Assembly (NCBI GenBank): GCA_024234165.1 | Contig: JACKOP010000001.1 | Location: 682,001-746,000 of the forward strand | Length of the DNA stretch: 64,000 bases | Direction: 5' to 3' | Source: Pseudomonadales bacterium | GTDB taxonomy: Bacteria > Pseudomonadota > Gammaproteobacteria > Pseudomonadales > UBA5518 | Shown here: positions 33,741 to 45,000 of the stretch, piece by piece | Layout: every line of letters starts with the position of its first letter | Position numbering within the stretch: the first letter of the stretch is position 1 | Notes under the pieces: generated by a model | Seen by the model: the letters and a program-made list of their open reading frames with translations, nothing else | What the model was told of the DNA's origin: nothing | The model's database searches: none | Made by a program: the position numbers and the translations under genes

Positions 33741-35576
33741 TCAGGGCAACCACTGCCAGAGCTTCAGGTCCAGCCAATCGAAGAAGCGGTGCGTCCAGAT
33801 CCACAGCAGACGCCGCTTGCCGACCTCGATCTTGCCCACCCCCTCCATGCCGGGACGCAGCCCGGGGTGCGAATCGACCGTATCCGCTTCGACGCGGAAC
33901 ACGTTCTTGCCGTCCTCGGCGGTGGCGATGCCGATGTTGCGCACCGTGAACGGTATCTTCTGCTGCGACAGGCCGGCGAGCACCATCAGCCCGCTCTGAC
34001 CGCCCTGCACCGCGCGGATATCGCTCTCCGGCACCTTCAGGACCACACGGAAGGCGTCCAGAGGCGCGACCTCGAACAGCACCTTGCCCTTCTCGATCGG
34101 GGTGCCGAGCATCTGGCTGAGGTCACCGCTGACCACCACACCGTCGAACGGAGCGACGATGTGTGCACGCGCGAGCTTGTCCTCGACGAGTTCGACCTGC
34201 GCGCGTGCCTCGGCCAGCTCGGCCGCGAGGATGCGTGCATTCGCCCGCTCGTGGCGCGCCAGTGCATCGCGGTACTTGCGGTTCGCCTGCTCGTATTGCG
34301 CCTGCCACTTGTCATGATCCAGACGCAGATCGCGCTCGTCGAGGCTGGCCAGCACGTCGCCAGTGGCAACGCGCTCGCCGGCGCGCACCTGCGCACCGGC
34401 AATGAAACCGTCGAACGGTGCAACGATCGCACGCTGCTGTTCACCCTCGATCAGCGCCTCTCCGGCAACCCGGTACTCCCCGGTCGCGAACCCCAGCCAC
34501 AGCAACAGCACCAGCACCGCGCCAGTACCGACGCGAAAGCTCAGGCGACGCGGATCACGGCAGCCGCGCCAGAACGCACGCAGCGCCTCGCGAGCGCGCC
34601 CGGCAAGCCATCGATGCAGTTCGTGGCGCAGCAGCAGGTTCGGCACCACCAGCGCCGCAACCGCTTCGGCTGTCGCGACGAAGGCCGCGTCGAACGGGCG
34701 TGGCGCCAGGCAGCACAGCGCGCCCAGCACGCGTCCCCGCAGCGTCAGCACCACCGTGCAGGCTGCCCCGTCGCCAGCAAGGTCGCGGTGCGCCACCGCG
34801 ACCACGCCCACCGTCCCCGGCAACGGCGGATGCACCACGGTGCGCATCTGGTCGCAGGCTTCCTCCATCGCGTTCTCGAGCGCCACCGCGAACGCAGACT
34901 TGCGATCGAACCACGCCGCGTGCGACAACGCGCGCAGACGAATTCGCCCCCAGCGCTCGATTCCCACGGCGACACGCTCGCAGCCGAGCCGCGCCACGAC
35001 CTCGTTCGCGAGCTGCATCAGCGCGCGTTCGAACTGCGGCTCCTCTGCCACGTTGACCGCCATTTCCAGCGCGAGCCGTTGCCGGCTCTCCGTGGCGTGA
35101 CGCGTTTCCAGTGCACGGCGCAACAGCAGCGATTCGATCCGGCCTGCGCCCCAGTGCAGGCGACGCCAGATCGGACGCAACTCGGCGTCGCTGCGTGCGC
35201 CGAGATCGAGCACCACCGCACCGAGCAACTCGCCCGCCTCCTCGAGCGGATACGCCGCATGCAGCCGACGCGCCGATTCTCCTGCGGCTTCGCTGACTGC
35301 CTGGCGAGCGGCGAGCGCCCGCTGCGCCACCGGACCCAGGTACGACACATCGGCCTGTGCATCGGGCCATACCGCTGCCGGAACGAAGGATCCGTTGTCG
35401 TCGCGCAGCAACAGCAGCGCCGTATCCGCACCCTCGATCTCGGCGCACAGCAGGCCGAGCCAGGCACGGCAGTACGTCGCCGCGTCCCCCGCTTCGGCCA
35501 GGCGCTGCCACAGCAGATCCACGCCGCCACGCGTGCCGCGTGCGGTCGTGAACTCCTGCGGCATCACCGTTCCCAT
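33741..35576 (-). CDS. GAF-HlyD membrane fusion (cytoplasmic sensor plus periplasmic adaptor)
   Basis: 611 aa. Residues about 20-320 read as two GAF-like sensor units (for example ALLLLRDDNGSFVPAAVWPD and ERVAVGIERWGRIRLRALS ... CTVVLTLRGRVLGALCCLAP), with no catalytic output domain. One transmembrane helix follows (about 348-365, GAVLVLLLWLGFATG), then a periplasmic HlyD part (about 370-600): GEQQRAIVAPFDGFIAG, barrel-sandwich, coiled coil, IVAPFDGVVVSGDLSQML, and a barrel with a closing membrane-adjacent C-terminus. The GAF assignment is moderate; the HlyD part is clear. Start at 35576 with AGGA upstream, alternative ATG at 35564. It could relay a cytoplasmic state (ligand, nucleotide) to the export assembly. 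Confidence 0.8.
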   Translation of the reverse strand: MGTVMPQEFTTARGTRGGVDLLWQRLAEAGDAATYCRAWLGLLCAEIEGADTALLLLRDDNGSFVPAAVWPDAQADVSYLGPVAQRALAARQAVSEAAGESARRLHAAYPLEEAGELLGAVVLDLGARSDAELRPIWRRLHWGAGRIESLLLRRALETRHATESRQRLALEMAVNVAEEPQFERALMQLANEVVARLGCERVAVGIERWGRIRLRALSHAAWFDRKSAFAVALENAMEEACDQMRTVVHPPLPGTVGVVAVAHRDLAGDGAACTVVLTLRGRVLGALCCLAPRPFDAAFVATAEAVAALVVPNLLLRHELHRWLAGRAREALRAFWRGCRDPRRLSFRVGTGAVLVLLLWLGFATGEYRVAGEALIEGEQQRAIVAPFDGFIAGAQVRAGERVATGDVLASLDERDLRLDHDKWQAQYEQANRKYRDALARHERANARILAAELAEARAQVELVEDKLARAHIVAPFDGVVVSGDLSQMLGTPIEKGKVLFEVAPLDAFRVVLKVPESDIRAVQGGQSGLMVLAGLSQQKIPFTVRNIGIATAEDGKNVFRVEADTVDSHPGLRPGMEGVGKIEVGKRRLLWIWTHRFFDWLDLKLWQWLP

Positions 35577-35605
35577 CGTCCTGCCACCGCCTCAGCGCCC
35601 CGGTT

Positions 35606-35908
35606 TCACTCGAGCTTGCCGTAGTGGGTCTCGTACTCGCTGACCAGCTTGTTCAGCATCTGCGCCAGGCGCTTGGCCGCAAACGGGCTGAGGATGATGC
35701 GATGCTCGAGCGAGACCTCGAGTCCGCCCTGCCCACGATCCCAGTTCTGGTTGACCCCGAAGTTCAGCACCACTTCCTCGCGCGTGGTGTTCGCGTTGCA
35801 CATGTTGCAGTAACTGCTCTTCAGGTTCGTGGTGTTCAGCTTGATCTGCTGTTGTTCACCCGCCGTGCTCGCGTGCGTCGTGATCGCGGGACTGCCGTTG
35901 TTGCTCAT
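35606..35908 (-). CDS. DUF3467 protein
   Basis: 100 aa. It matches the DUF3467 pattern: a polar head, then a core YCNMCNANTTREEVVLNFG, a variable loop, SLEHRIILSPFAAKRLAQML and a C-terminal YETHYG. No signal peptide or transmembrane segment, so cytoplasmic. Function of the family is unknown. The two cysteines (YCNMC) are not usual and could bind metal. AAGGAG 10 nt upstream supports the start. It is the first gene after the giant gene and lies 29 nt before the GAF-HlyD gene; its constant position at the head of the cluster suggests a regulatory or substrate-handling role. Confidence 0.85.
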   Translation of the reverse strand: MSNNGSPAITTHASTAGEQQQIKLNTTNLKSSYCNMCNANTTREEVVLNFGVNQNWDRGQGGLEVSLEHRIILSPFAAKRLAQMLNKLVSEYETHYGKLE

Positions 35909-35956
35909 CTGACCGTTGCTCCTTGTCGTCGTTTCCCATCGTGTCGATCAATACAT

Positions 35957-35974
35957 GTCGGCATGAATGCCGAC
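35957..35974. repeat. REP-like palindrome copy 1
   Basis: GTCGGCATGAATGCCGAC: an 8-bp perfect stem (GTCGGCAT / ATGCCGAC) around a GA loop, followed by CTACG. Identical to copy 3. Confidence 0.75.
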
Positions 35975-36011
35975 CTACGCCCAATGCCAGGCCGTCCGCC
36001 CCGGACCGTGG

Positions 36012-36029
36012 GTCGGGTTTCAACCCGAC
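36012..36029. repeat. REP-like palindrome copy 2 (variant)
   Basis: GTCGGGTTTCAACCCGAC: the same length and ends as the other two, with a different inner stem (GTCGGGTT / AACCCGAC), so it is a related but distinct member. Confidence 0.65.
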
Positions 36030-36035
36030 ATCCCC

Positions 36036-36053
36036 GTCGGCATGAATGCCGAC
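36036..36053. repeat. REP-like palindrome copy 3
   Basis: GTCGGCATGAATGCCGAC again, identical to copy 1 and only 7 nt past the variant. It ends 7 nt from the giant gene's stop. The element type (short GTCGG...CCGAC palindromes in tandem) is common in gammaproteobacterial intergenic regions and is moved by RAYT-type transposases. Confidence 0.75.
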
Positions 36054-36060
36054 CTGCGCC

Positions 36061-39000
36061 TCATGAGTCCAGCCGGATCGTCAGCGTGCGGTTCGGCTGC
36101 TGGCGCTCGGCTTCGCTGTCGAGCAGCAGCTCGCGCTGCCAGCGACGCATCGTCCGCTCGCCCGGGTCGCGCCGCGTCGCTGCACCAAAGGCCAGCGTAC
36201 CCGCCAGCACGAAGCCTGCATACGACTCGCCGAACTCGATCCGCGGCACTTCCGTCGCCTGCGCCTCGGCCGGCTCCGATCCTGCGGACACCTGCCGCTC
36301 CGCTACCGCCGCCTGCCCGATTCCCGCGTGCGCCTGCGGCACCGACCCGGCTGGCAGCACCATCGGCGGCGTGACCGCGGAGGCGGACTGCGCACCACGC
36401 GCGGGCGCGTCGAAGCGCGTCCGGTAGTCGTCGCCACCCTGGCCGTCGCGGTTGCCGTCGAGCGCGCCGAAGAAGCCGTGGAAGGCGTCGGCACCGCTGC
36501 GCAGCAGCACCTCGTACGCGCCACCCGCGAGCTGCCCGCTCGCCACCACGAAACGGAAACCCCGGCCGTCGGCGTCGAGCGTGATCGTGCCTGCCACCGG
36601 CCGCCCGTCGGGACCGTTGATCACGATGTCCGGCGCCCCCGTGCTGCCACGGCCGGCGTCGTCGAGCACCATGTCCAGGCCCTCGGTGTCGATGCGCTGG
36701 TTGAAGCGCACCGCAAAACCGTCGAGCAGCGGCACGAAACGCTCGACCCACAGCAGCGCACGGGCTCCAGCCGGCGGTTGCGGCGGCTGCCCCGTCACCG
36801 GGCGCATCGAACCCGGTTCGCGACCGACCGTATCGACCCGCATCGGCTGTGCCAGCCCGCCCAGCGGCTCGAGCACGACGAAGCCTCCGCGCACCGTGAG
36901 CTCGCGCCGCGGCTCGCCCGCCTCACTCAGCGTGAACGCGTAGCGGTTCGGCTCTGCGGGCACCGGCACCACCAGAATCGCCTCCTCGACCACCGGCGGG
37001 CGCACCCGCAGCGTGAATCGCTGTGCCGTTTCCGCCCCGGTTGCATCACGCACCGCCACCGTGAACTGCGCCAGCGTGTTCGCCCGCGTCGGACGCCACG
37101 TCAGCTCGCCCGTCACGGCATCGAGCCCCGCCCCCGCAGGCCCTGCCAGCAGGTGGTAGCTCAGCGCATCGCCGTCCACGTCGCTGCCCTGCAACTGCAG
37201 CCGGAATACCTGCCCGACACTGATGTACGCGTCCTCGACCAGCGCCAGCCGCGGCGCGTCGTTCACCGCCTCCACCGTCACCGTCACCGTCGCCTCGGCG
37301 CTGGCACCGTCCGGGTCCACCACGCGGTACGTGAAACGGTCCGTGCCGTTGAAGTCCACCGCCGGCGTGTAACGGATCCGCCCATTCTCGATCACCGCGC
37401 TGCCGTGCTCCGCTGCCGTGCCCAGCGCCAGCGTCAGCTCATCGCCGTCGATGTCGTGATCGTTCGCGAGCACGTCGATCAGCACCGTACCGTCCTCGGC
37501 CACGCTGGCACGATCGTCCACCGCCACCGGCGCGTCGTTCACCGACCTCACCGTGATCACCACCCGCGCCGTCGCCTCGCCACCGCGCCCGTCACCGATC
37601 CGGTACACCAGCTCGTCACTGCCGTGGAAGTTCGCCGACGGCGTGTAGCGGATCCGACCGTCCTCGATCACCGCCGTACCGTGCTGCACCGGCGTGAACT
37701 CCAGGATCGTCAGCACATCGCCATCGATGTCGCTGTCGTTCGCCAGCACGTCGATCAGTACCGACGCGTCCTCGTCCACGCTCACTGCATCGTCGCCTGC
37801 CACCGGCGCCGTGTTCGGCACCACCTGCACCTCGACCGTCACGGTCGTGGTCGCCGTTGCTGCCAGCGGATCCACCACCACATACGTGAAGCTGTCCGTT
37901 CCGATGAAGCCGTCCGCAGGCGTGTAGCGCACGCGGCCGTCCTCGATCACCGCGACCCCGTTCGCCGGCTGCACCAGCGCATCGATCGCCAACGCCTCGC
38001 CTTCGGGGTCGACGTCGTTCGCCAGCACGTCGACCAGCACCGAAGAACCGGTGAAGACCGTCGCAGCGTCGGCATTCGCCACCGGCGGCAGGTTCACCAC
38101 CACCGGCGGCAACACCATGACCCGGAAGTCCAGCGTGGTTTCACGTTCGCCGTCGCTCACCACCACGCGGAAGCCGTGGCTCGTGTCTGCACCGGCCGCG
38201 GTCCAGCGGATCAGGCCGCTCACAGCGTCGATCAGCGCACCATCCGGTGCCCCCTCCAGCCGGTAGCTCAGCGTGCTTCCTTCCGGATCGTTCGCCTGCA
38301 CCTGCAGCCTCAGCTCCGTGCCCTCGACCAGCTCGAGATCGGCGATCGCCTGTACCACCGGCGCCCGGTTGCCTGCCACCACCGTCACCGTGACCGTGCC
38401 CTGCGCGCCTGCCCCCTCCGGATCGACCACCGTGTACCCGAAGCTGTCGCTGCCCGTGAAACCGTCGGCTGGCGTGTAGCGCACACGACCGTTCTCGATC
38501 ACCACGACGCCGTTCGCCGGCTGCACCAGCGCATCGATCGCCAACGCCTCACCTTCGGGGTCGACGTCGTTCGCCAGCACGTCGACCAGCACCGACGTGC
38601 CCTGCTGCACGCTCGCGATATCCGCCACCGCCAGCGGCGCACGGTTCGCACCACCCGCAGGCAGCACGCTCACCGTGAAGCTGTCACTGCTCTGCGCCAC
38701 ACCATCGCTCACGGTCACCGTGAACAGCACGTCGGTACCCGGACCGCTCGCCGTCCAGGTGATGCGCCCGGTCTGCGCGTCGATCAGCGCACCCGCAGGT
38801 GCGGCGTCCAGCCGGTACTCGAGCGCGTCACCGTCGACATCGCTCGCGCTCACCGCGAGCTCCAGCACCACGCCCTCGACCACCTGGTAGTCGTCGATCG
38901 GCGCCAGCACCGGCGCGTCGTTGACCGGCTCCACCGTGACCGCCACGCTCGCCTCGGCCACGTTGCCGAAGGTGTCGATGATGCGGTAGCTGAAACCGTC

Positions 39001-42000
39001 GCTGCCGTGATAGCCCGCCTCCGGCGTGTAGCGCACACGCCCGTCTTCGATCCCGACCGTGCCGTGCACCGCCTCGCCCACATCGAGCACGGCGATGAAG
39101 TCCCCGTCGGCGTCGCTGTCGTTCGCCAGCACATCGATCAGCACCGAGGCGTCTTCCGCCACCGTTACCACATCCGCTTGCGCCACCGGCGCCACGTTCA
39201 CCGTCTGCGGCCCGAGGAAACGCACGTCGTCGATGCGTATCGTCGTATCCAGCGCGCCGAAGCCGAGCAGGTCGAAGTACAGCGCCGCGTCGTGACCGGC
39301 GATAGCGTTGCCCAGATCCACCGTCACCAGCACCGGCTGCGACAGATCGATCATCGACAGCGCGTTGCCCTGCAGGTCGGTCACCCGCACCGTGCCGGCG
39401 CGATACACCGTACCGTCGGACTGCAGGTTGAAGAACGCATCCGAGTCAGCCAGCCCGATCGTGCCGACCAGCGGCTGCAGCGTCGAGGGATCGAGCAACG
39501 CCGCCTCGAAGGCATCCGGCGGAATACCCGTCGCCGACGACAGACTGCCGCCCGTGATCGTGAACTGCATCCGCGTGGCGTCTACCGGCAGCTTGAACGT
39601 CTGCGTGAGCCGCGCGTTGTGGTGCGCGTCCTCGCCGATCACGGCCTCGCCATCGCTCACCGTCACCGCCCCGTTGGTCTGCCAGCCGTACTCGTACAGT
39701 GCCGTATCGTCGATGCCGAAGCTGCCGTTGATCAGCAGACCGCCCAGCGCCCGTGTCAGGTCGACCGTGAGCGGCAGGCGCCGCACGCCGAGCTCCAGCT
39801 CGCCGATCATCACGCTGTTGGCCGCGACGTTGGTGTCCACATGCGAGAGGCCCAGCACGTGGCCGAACTCGTGCGTCAGCACCGTCAGCAGATCCACACG
39901 AGCGGCCGCGTCGCCCGTGGCCGCGCGCCGTGCCTCTGCTGAAACGTACTGCGTGAATTCCTCGCTGTAGACCGGCGTGGGATCGACGAACCAGCCGTTG
40001 CCGGCCGCATCGCGATCCAGCGTGAGGCGCGGCCCGTCAGCCTCGAGCGACACCAGCGCGAGCAGGGTGCCCGGCAGATCATCGATCGCAAAGCTCAACG
40101 CATCCAGCGCACCGATCTCGGCACCGGCCTCGACCCACAGCGACCTCACCTGCGTGACCAGCGACTGCACCTCGGCCAGCGTGAGCGCGCTCGCCCCGGT
40201 TCCCTGGCCCGCTGCGGCCAGCGGCACCGGGATGAACACCGTGCTTTCACCGATGCCGCCATCGCTGTCGGTCACACGCAACGTCACCGTGGTCGGCGTC
40301 GTGAACACGTGATTGACCAGTAACGAGCCGGATACGAGCTGGCCGCCGATGTCCCAGACATAGGTATGCGTATCGCTGCTGCCGGCGTCGGTGAACGAAC
40401 CCTGCAAGGTGTGTGCACCGTCTGCGTTTGCCGGTGGCGTCACGATGATCGAAACCACCGGCGTCGCGTTGGCAACCGAGACTTTCTCCACCCCGGCGAC
40501 GTCGACCATACCCGAGTAGGGGTCCAGAGGCTGACGAAACTGGCTGTAATAGGGCGTGACCCGGATTTTGTAATCAGTGCCCTGCGCCAACGGAGGGTTA
40601 TTGGCGTAGTGATGCGTGAACGTGACCGTGCTGTCACCGTTGCTATCTGAAGCCGGAACCGGTTGTTTCGTCAGCGTGTAGCCATCACCGAAGTCGATAT
40701 CGAGGTCGTACAAACCATTGGCCGGCACACCCTTGACCGTCACGGTCACGGTGACCGTGTCACCTTCCAGTCCCGCAGCCGGTGAAACGGCGCTCTCCCA
40801 GACGAAGAAAGACTGCGGCTTCTCATCGTCATCGTCATCCTCATTTTTCTTGTCTGGATCTACCGGGTTCTTCCGCTCCTCCACGGGCGGGATCTCTATC
40901 TTATCCGGCGGCGGCGGTGGTGGCGGCGGTGGTGGCGGCGGTGGTGGCGGCGGCGGGATATCGAGCACGCCAATCGTGTGCCACGCAGGAGCCGATGCGC
41001 CGGTATCGTCATCCGTGACGATCAGCCGGGCAACGTATTCGCCAGGATCCGTGGGGGTGAAGGTCATCTCCTTGGATGCTGCAGACGCAACGACAGTACC
41101 GTCGCTGGCTCTTGCCACCAGCCATTCATAAGTGAATGTATCCGCTTCCCCCGGATCTTCCTGATCTCCACTCATCTCCACCGGGAAGCCGACGACGGTC
41201 ACACCCAGACCGACGATTCCGGCAACCGGAACAACGTTCTTCACGTTCAGCGAAACCGTCTCCGTCGCCTCGCCGGTATCGTCGTCGACGACACGCACCT
41301 TGACCTTGTATGTATCGGCCGGCGTCGCCGTCGGATCATCGTCCACATATCTGTGTTCGAATACGTGAGTGCCACGCTCGATTCTCGTTGGCGTTTCCTT
41401 CACCTCACCCTGTCCGTCACCCCAGTCGATATACACATCGAACGTGTCGCGATCTTCTGCAGACGCATCGTCGATCTCGATCTGCAACTGCGCGCTGTCG
41501 CCTTCCTCGATCTCCGGTGTCAGGAAACTCGCGCTGATCGTCGGATCGACATTGACGACGGTCAGCTCGACTTCGTCGCTGACATCATCCCGATCGTCGT
41601 CGATGATGCGGATCTTCACCTTGCCGATATCTTCCGGCGTGCCGGTCGGATTGTCGTCCTCGAGCTTGTGCGGCACGGTGATCACGCCCTTGCCTTGGGG
41701 ATCGAGCGCCAGCGTGTGCGTTTCCCTGATCCCGTCGGGCCACTCGAGCTCCATGCGCAGCGTGTCCTTCACACCCACGTCGGAGTAGCGGACGGTGAGC
41801 TTCGCCTCTTCTCCCTCCTTGACGCGCGTGACGTCGAGGCTCGCCTCGTCGATCACCGGTGCCACGTTGTTCACCCGCAGAGACACGTCGCGTGTCACCC
41901 GACCACCGTCGTCATCCTCGAGTGTCAGGTGAACGATGTAGGTGTCGAACGGTGTGGCCGTAGGGTTGTCATCCGCGTATTGATGGCGCTTCACGAGTCT

Positions 42001-45000
42001 GCCACCGCCATTCTCGATGCTCGGCAGGGTGTCGTAGACATCGACGCTGCCGCCGTCGTTCCAGTCGATCGTGATCCGGAACGTGTCCCGCACGCCAACG
42101 TCACTGAAGTCGATCGTCAGTTCCGCTTCTTCGCCCTCATCGATCGTCTGGCGATCGAACTGCGCCGCCGTGATGCGCGGAGGAACGTTGTGGACCGTGG
42201 TCGACGCGCTGGCCGTATCGGCGCCCACCACGTTGTCTGCCTGCACCCGGATCGACTTCACATCGAAGGAAGTGCCAGTCGGATTATCGTCCGGGTATTG
42301 ATGTGTGAGGATCAACGAACTGACGCCTGCCGCAGCCACGTACGACACCGCTCCCTGACCATCGCCCCACACCACCTTGAAATTGGTGTCTTTCTTTGGG
42401 TCGTCGGGAGTCCACTCGGCACGAAGCTGCACTGCGCCGTTCTCGTTGACATCGCTCGGCGTGACCGTGACCTCGAGACCCTTCGAGAAGCGTATATCGT
42501 CGAGGAAGTAGACCTGGCTGATCTCCTGCACCATGCTCGGATCGAAGAACTCGCTGTCCTGTGTGGCAGTCGGATTGTTCGGGTCGTACTGCGTCACGAC
42601 GTTGGTCGAACCTTCCATCCCCACGTGCTGGAACTCGAGTATCGCCGTCTTGCCCTTGAATGCCTCGGGTACCCGAACGGCGTAGGTATTGCGACTGAAG
42701 AATGCGGGTTGCAGGTCGACCGTCATCCAGTCGCTGTCCTGCAGGCTGGGATCCAGCTCCGGCACGGCAACGAAGCGCACCTTGATCTTTGCCGGCGTGA
42801 ACATCACCGGCGCCACGACGGAGAACGCCAGGTACGGCTGGTCGGTGGGCACGGCCACCCGGTTGTGCCGAACGGTATCGAGGTGAACGACCTGGGAGAT
42901 GAGCCAGTCTGCGAATCCACCCACCGTATTTCCCAGCATCAGGCGCAGCAACCCGTCGAGCGCCGAACTCCCCCCCATCAACAGCGCGTAGTTCGAACTT
43001 GGACTGAACAGGTACTGGAACAATTTCTCCAGACCCTTGTCGATATACTCCTTGAAGTTGTTGGCGCCATCCGGATTCAGCTTCTTGGTCACCGCGTCGA
43101 TCTTGAGTACATCCTTGATCGGCCCGAGAACCGCCTCATTCATTTCTGAATTTTTCTGGTCCAACCACTCCAGGGTGCCTTTGATCAGATCGTAGAGCGC
43201 CGAACTCCCGTCGAAAGCGATGCGATTCGGCGTACCCTCGCCCCAGTTCGTGTTGTACCAGGTCGTATAGCCTTCCGAACTGCTCGACGTTGGTTTTTCC
43301 GGTTCGCTCCCGGTGAAATCGGTCTTCAGCTTGCCCATCACCGCGCCAACGACCTTGTCGGAAATCGTCTTCCAGATCCACTTCGCGAGTCCCGCAGCCA
43401 GTTGTCCCGGGTTGGTCTCGAATACGAACAGGCCGGTGACGTCGATGTCGGTAGGCAGGCCGTCAGGCAGACCACCGTCGAAGAAGCTGGGGTCGAGCCC
43501 CAGGCTGAAACCTTTGCCGCCATGGAACGACCAGCCCGGAACCTCGTACGACAGCGGGAAACGGAACTTGTCTTCACTCGCGAACAGCGGGATCCGGTTG
43601 ATCAGCGACTGGCGTATGCCGTTCTCGAAGTCACCGTTGAACACATTGGGCACCGCGTCACGGCCCTTGTTGACCTCGGTGTTGTCCTCGGTCAGCGCGA
43701 CGCCATTCCTCCCTGAATTTGCCGGGCGCCCACTGCCACCACCCAGCGTGTAGTACCAGCCGGTTCCGATACCTTCCCAGATCGCCTTCGGGTTCGTCCA
43801 CTGCTCCTGCGATACGAGGGGGTTGGTCCGAACCCCTGGCACCACCCAGTACCACGGCTTGGCGTTGAAATCGAACAGCGGCACACCCAGCGCGCGTGTG
43901 CTGATGCCTTCATCGACGATACGCCGGAATATCGGGTTGTTTTCGAAGGAAAGAAGGTTCGTCGCAACGGTGCCGGCGTACCACTGCCAGACCCGACTGT
44001 GCGCCCCGCCGACACCACCCAGTGATCCAAAGTCATCCTGGGTGAAACCGGCCAGCCCATCGAACCAGTATTCCAGATCCACGCTCTGCACATCACGACC
44101 GTTCGGCGTTGCCGTCGGCGTTCCTGCCACCAGCCTGACAAACGCGTTCTCGTCCACCACCGTTTGATAGTAGTTGTCCAGATAGCCGATATTGGTCCAC
44201 CGCTTTACATCCGGGTCCTTGAAATCGTCGTAAGGAATGTCCAGCGTCACCCCGAGGATATCGACCACGGTCAACATCCTGCCGAGCCACAGCTTCGTTG
44301 CGGTCATCGGACCGATCGCTGCCGCCACCGGTGGTGCAAACACGGATGCGAGGGTTGTCAGCGGGATCGCAAGCGTCAATGCACTGTCGATCTTGTCGAG
44401 CAGGCTGCGCAGCGGGATCTTCAACGAATTCTGCTTGAAGTCGTGCGGATCCAGCGTGGTCATGTGGATATCCTTGACTTCCGGATTCCACACGCCAAGA
44501 CGTTGCACAATCTCGCTGTTCACCACGGTGCCGCGACTGTGACCGAGCAGGTGCAACGGCGACGCGAACAGCTTGCCGCCGGTGTCACGGTTCAGCGCCA
44601 CCAGTGACGCATACATGGCGTCTGCGGCGGCCTCCGAGAAACCGCTGTCGCTGATATCGGATTCCTTGCGCCAGTCCGCGACCAGCACCACGGCCTTGCC
44701 GTCCTGCAGGGCACTGGCGCCCGTCTTGCGCGGGTCGGCAGCATCGTGCCACTGCCCGGTGTTCTTGTTGTACAGCAACACCACGCCGCCACCCGACGCC
44801 TCGGCAATCAGGCGTCCCAGCGCAACGAATTGTTCCGGATTCTGGAACGCCGGATCACCGATCGACGCGTTCAGATCGAAGCCGTGCGTGATCAGCGTCA
44901 CGCCGTTGTAGGGAGTCCCGAGATCGACGGCCTGAGCGACGAAGCTGGCGGACTCGGCATAATGCTGGGCACCCACCATCAGCTCCACGCCCCAGTAGTA

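Larger units (their letters stand above)
35909..36060. other. Intergenic region with REP-like hairpins
   Basis: This 152-bp gap between the giant gene's stop and the DUF3467 start contains three short hairpins (separate entries) and little else. No classical promoter was recognised. The hairpins could slow or stop RNA polymerase, or protect RNA ends, between the giant message and the export operon. Confidence 0.6.

Noticed and set aside
32715..35624. Plus-strand open frame of 969 codons opposite the M50 and GAF-HlyD genes
   Set aside because: Spans two real genes on the opposite strand and has no recognisable domain.
27357..35908. Ordinary type I secretion system
   Set aside because: No ABC ATPase/permease gene is present; the only ATPase has SecA motifs, not an LSGGQ signature.
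35957..36053. Possible CRISPR array
   Set aside because: Only three short palindromes, unequal spacing, one of different sequence, and no cas genes; REP-like is the better reading.
36061..36260. LPXTG or PEP-CTERM sorting signal at the giant protein's end
   Set aside because: A hydrophobic helix with following Arg is present, but neither motif precedes it.
36328..39942. Long plus-strand open frame (1,204 codons) and several others antisense to the giant gene
   Set aside because: They are GC-rich shadows: Arg/His-rich peptides with no domain, no ribosome-binding site, and lying wholly inside the giant gene.
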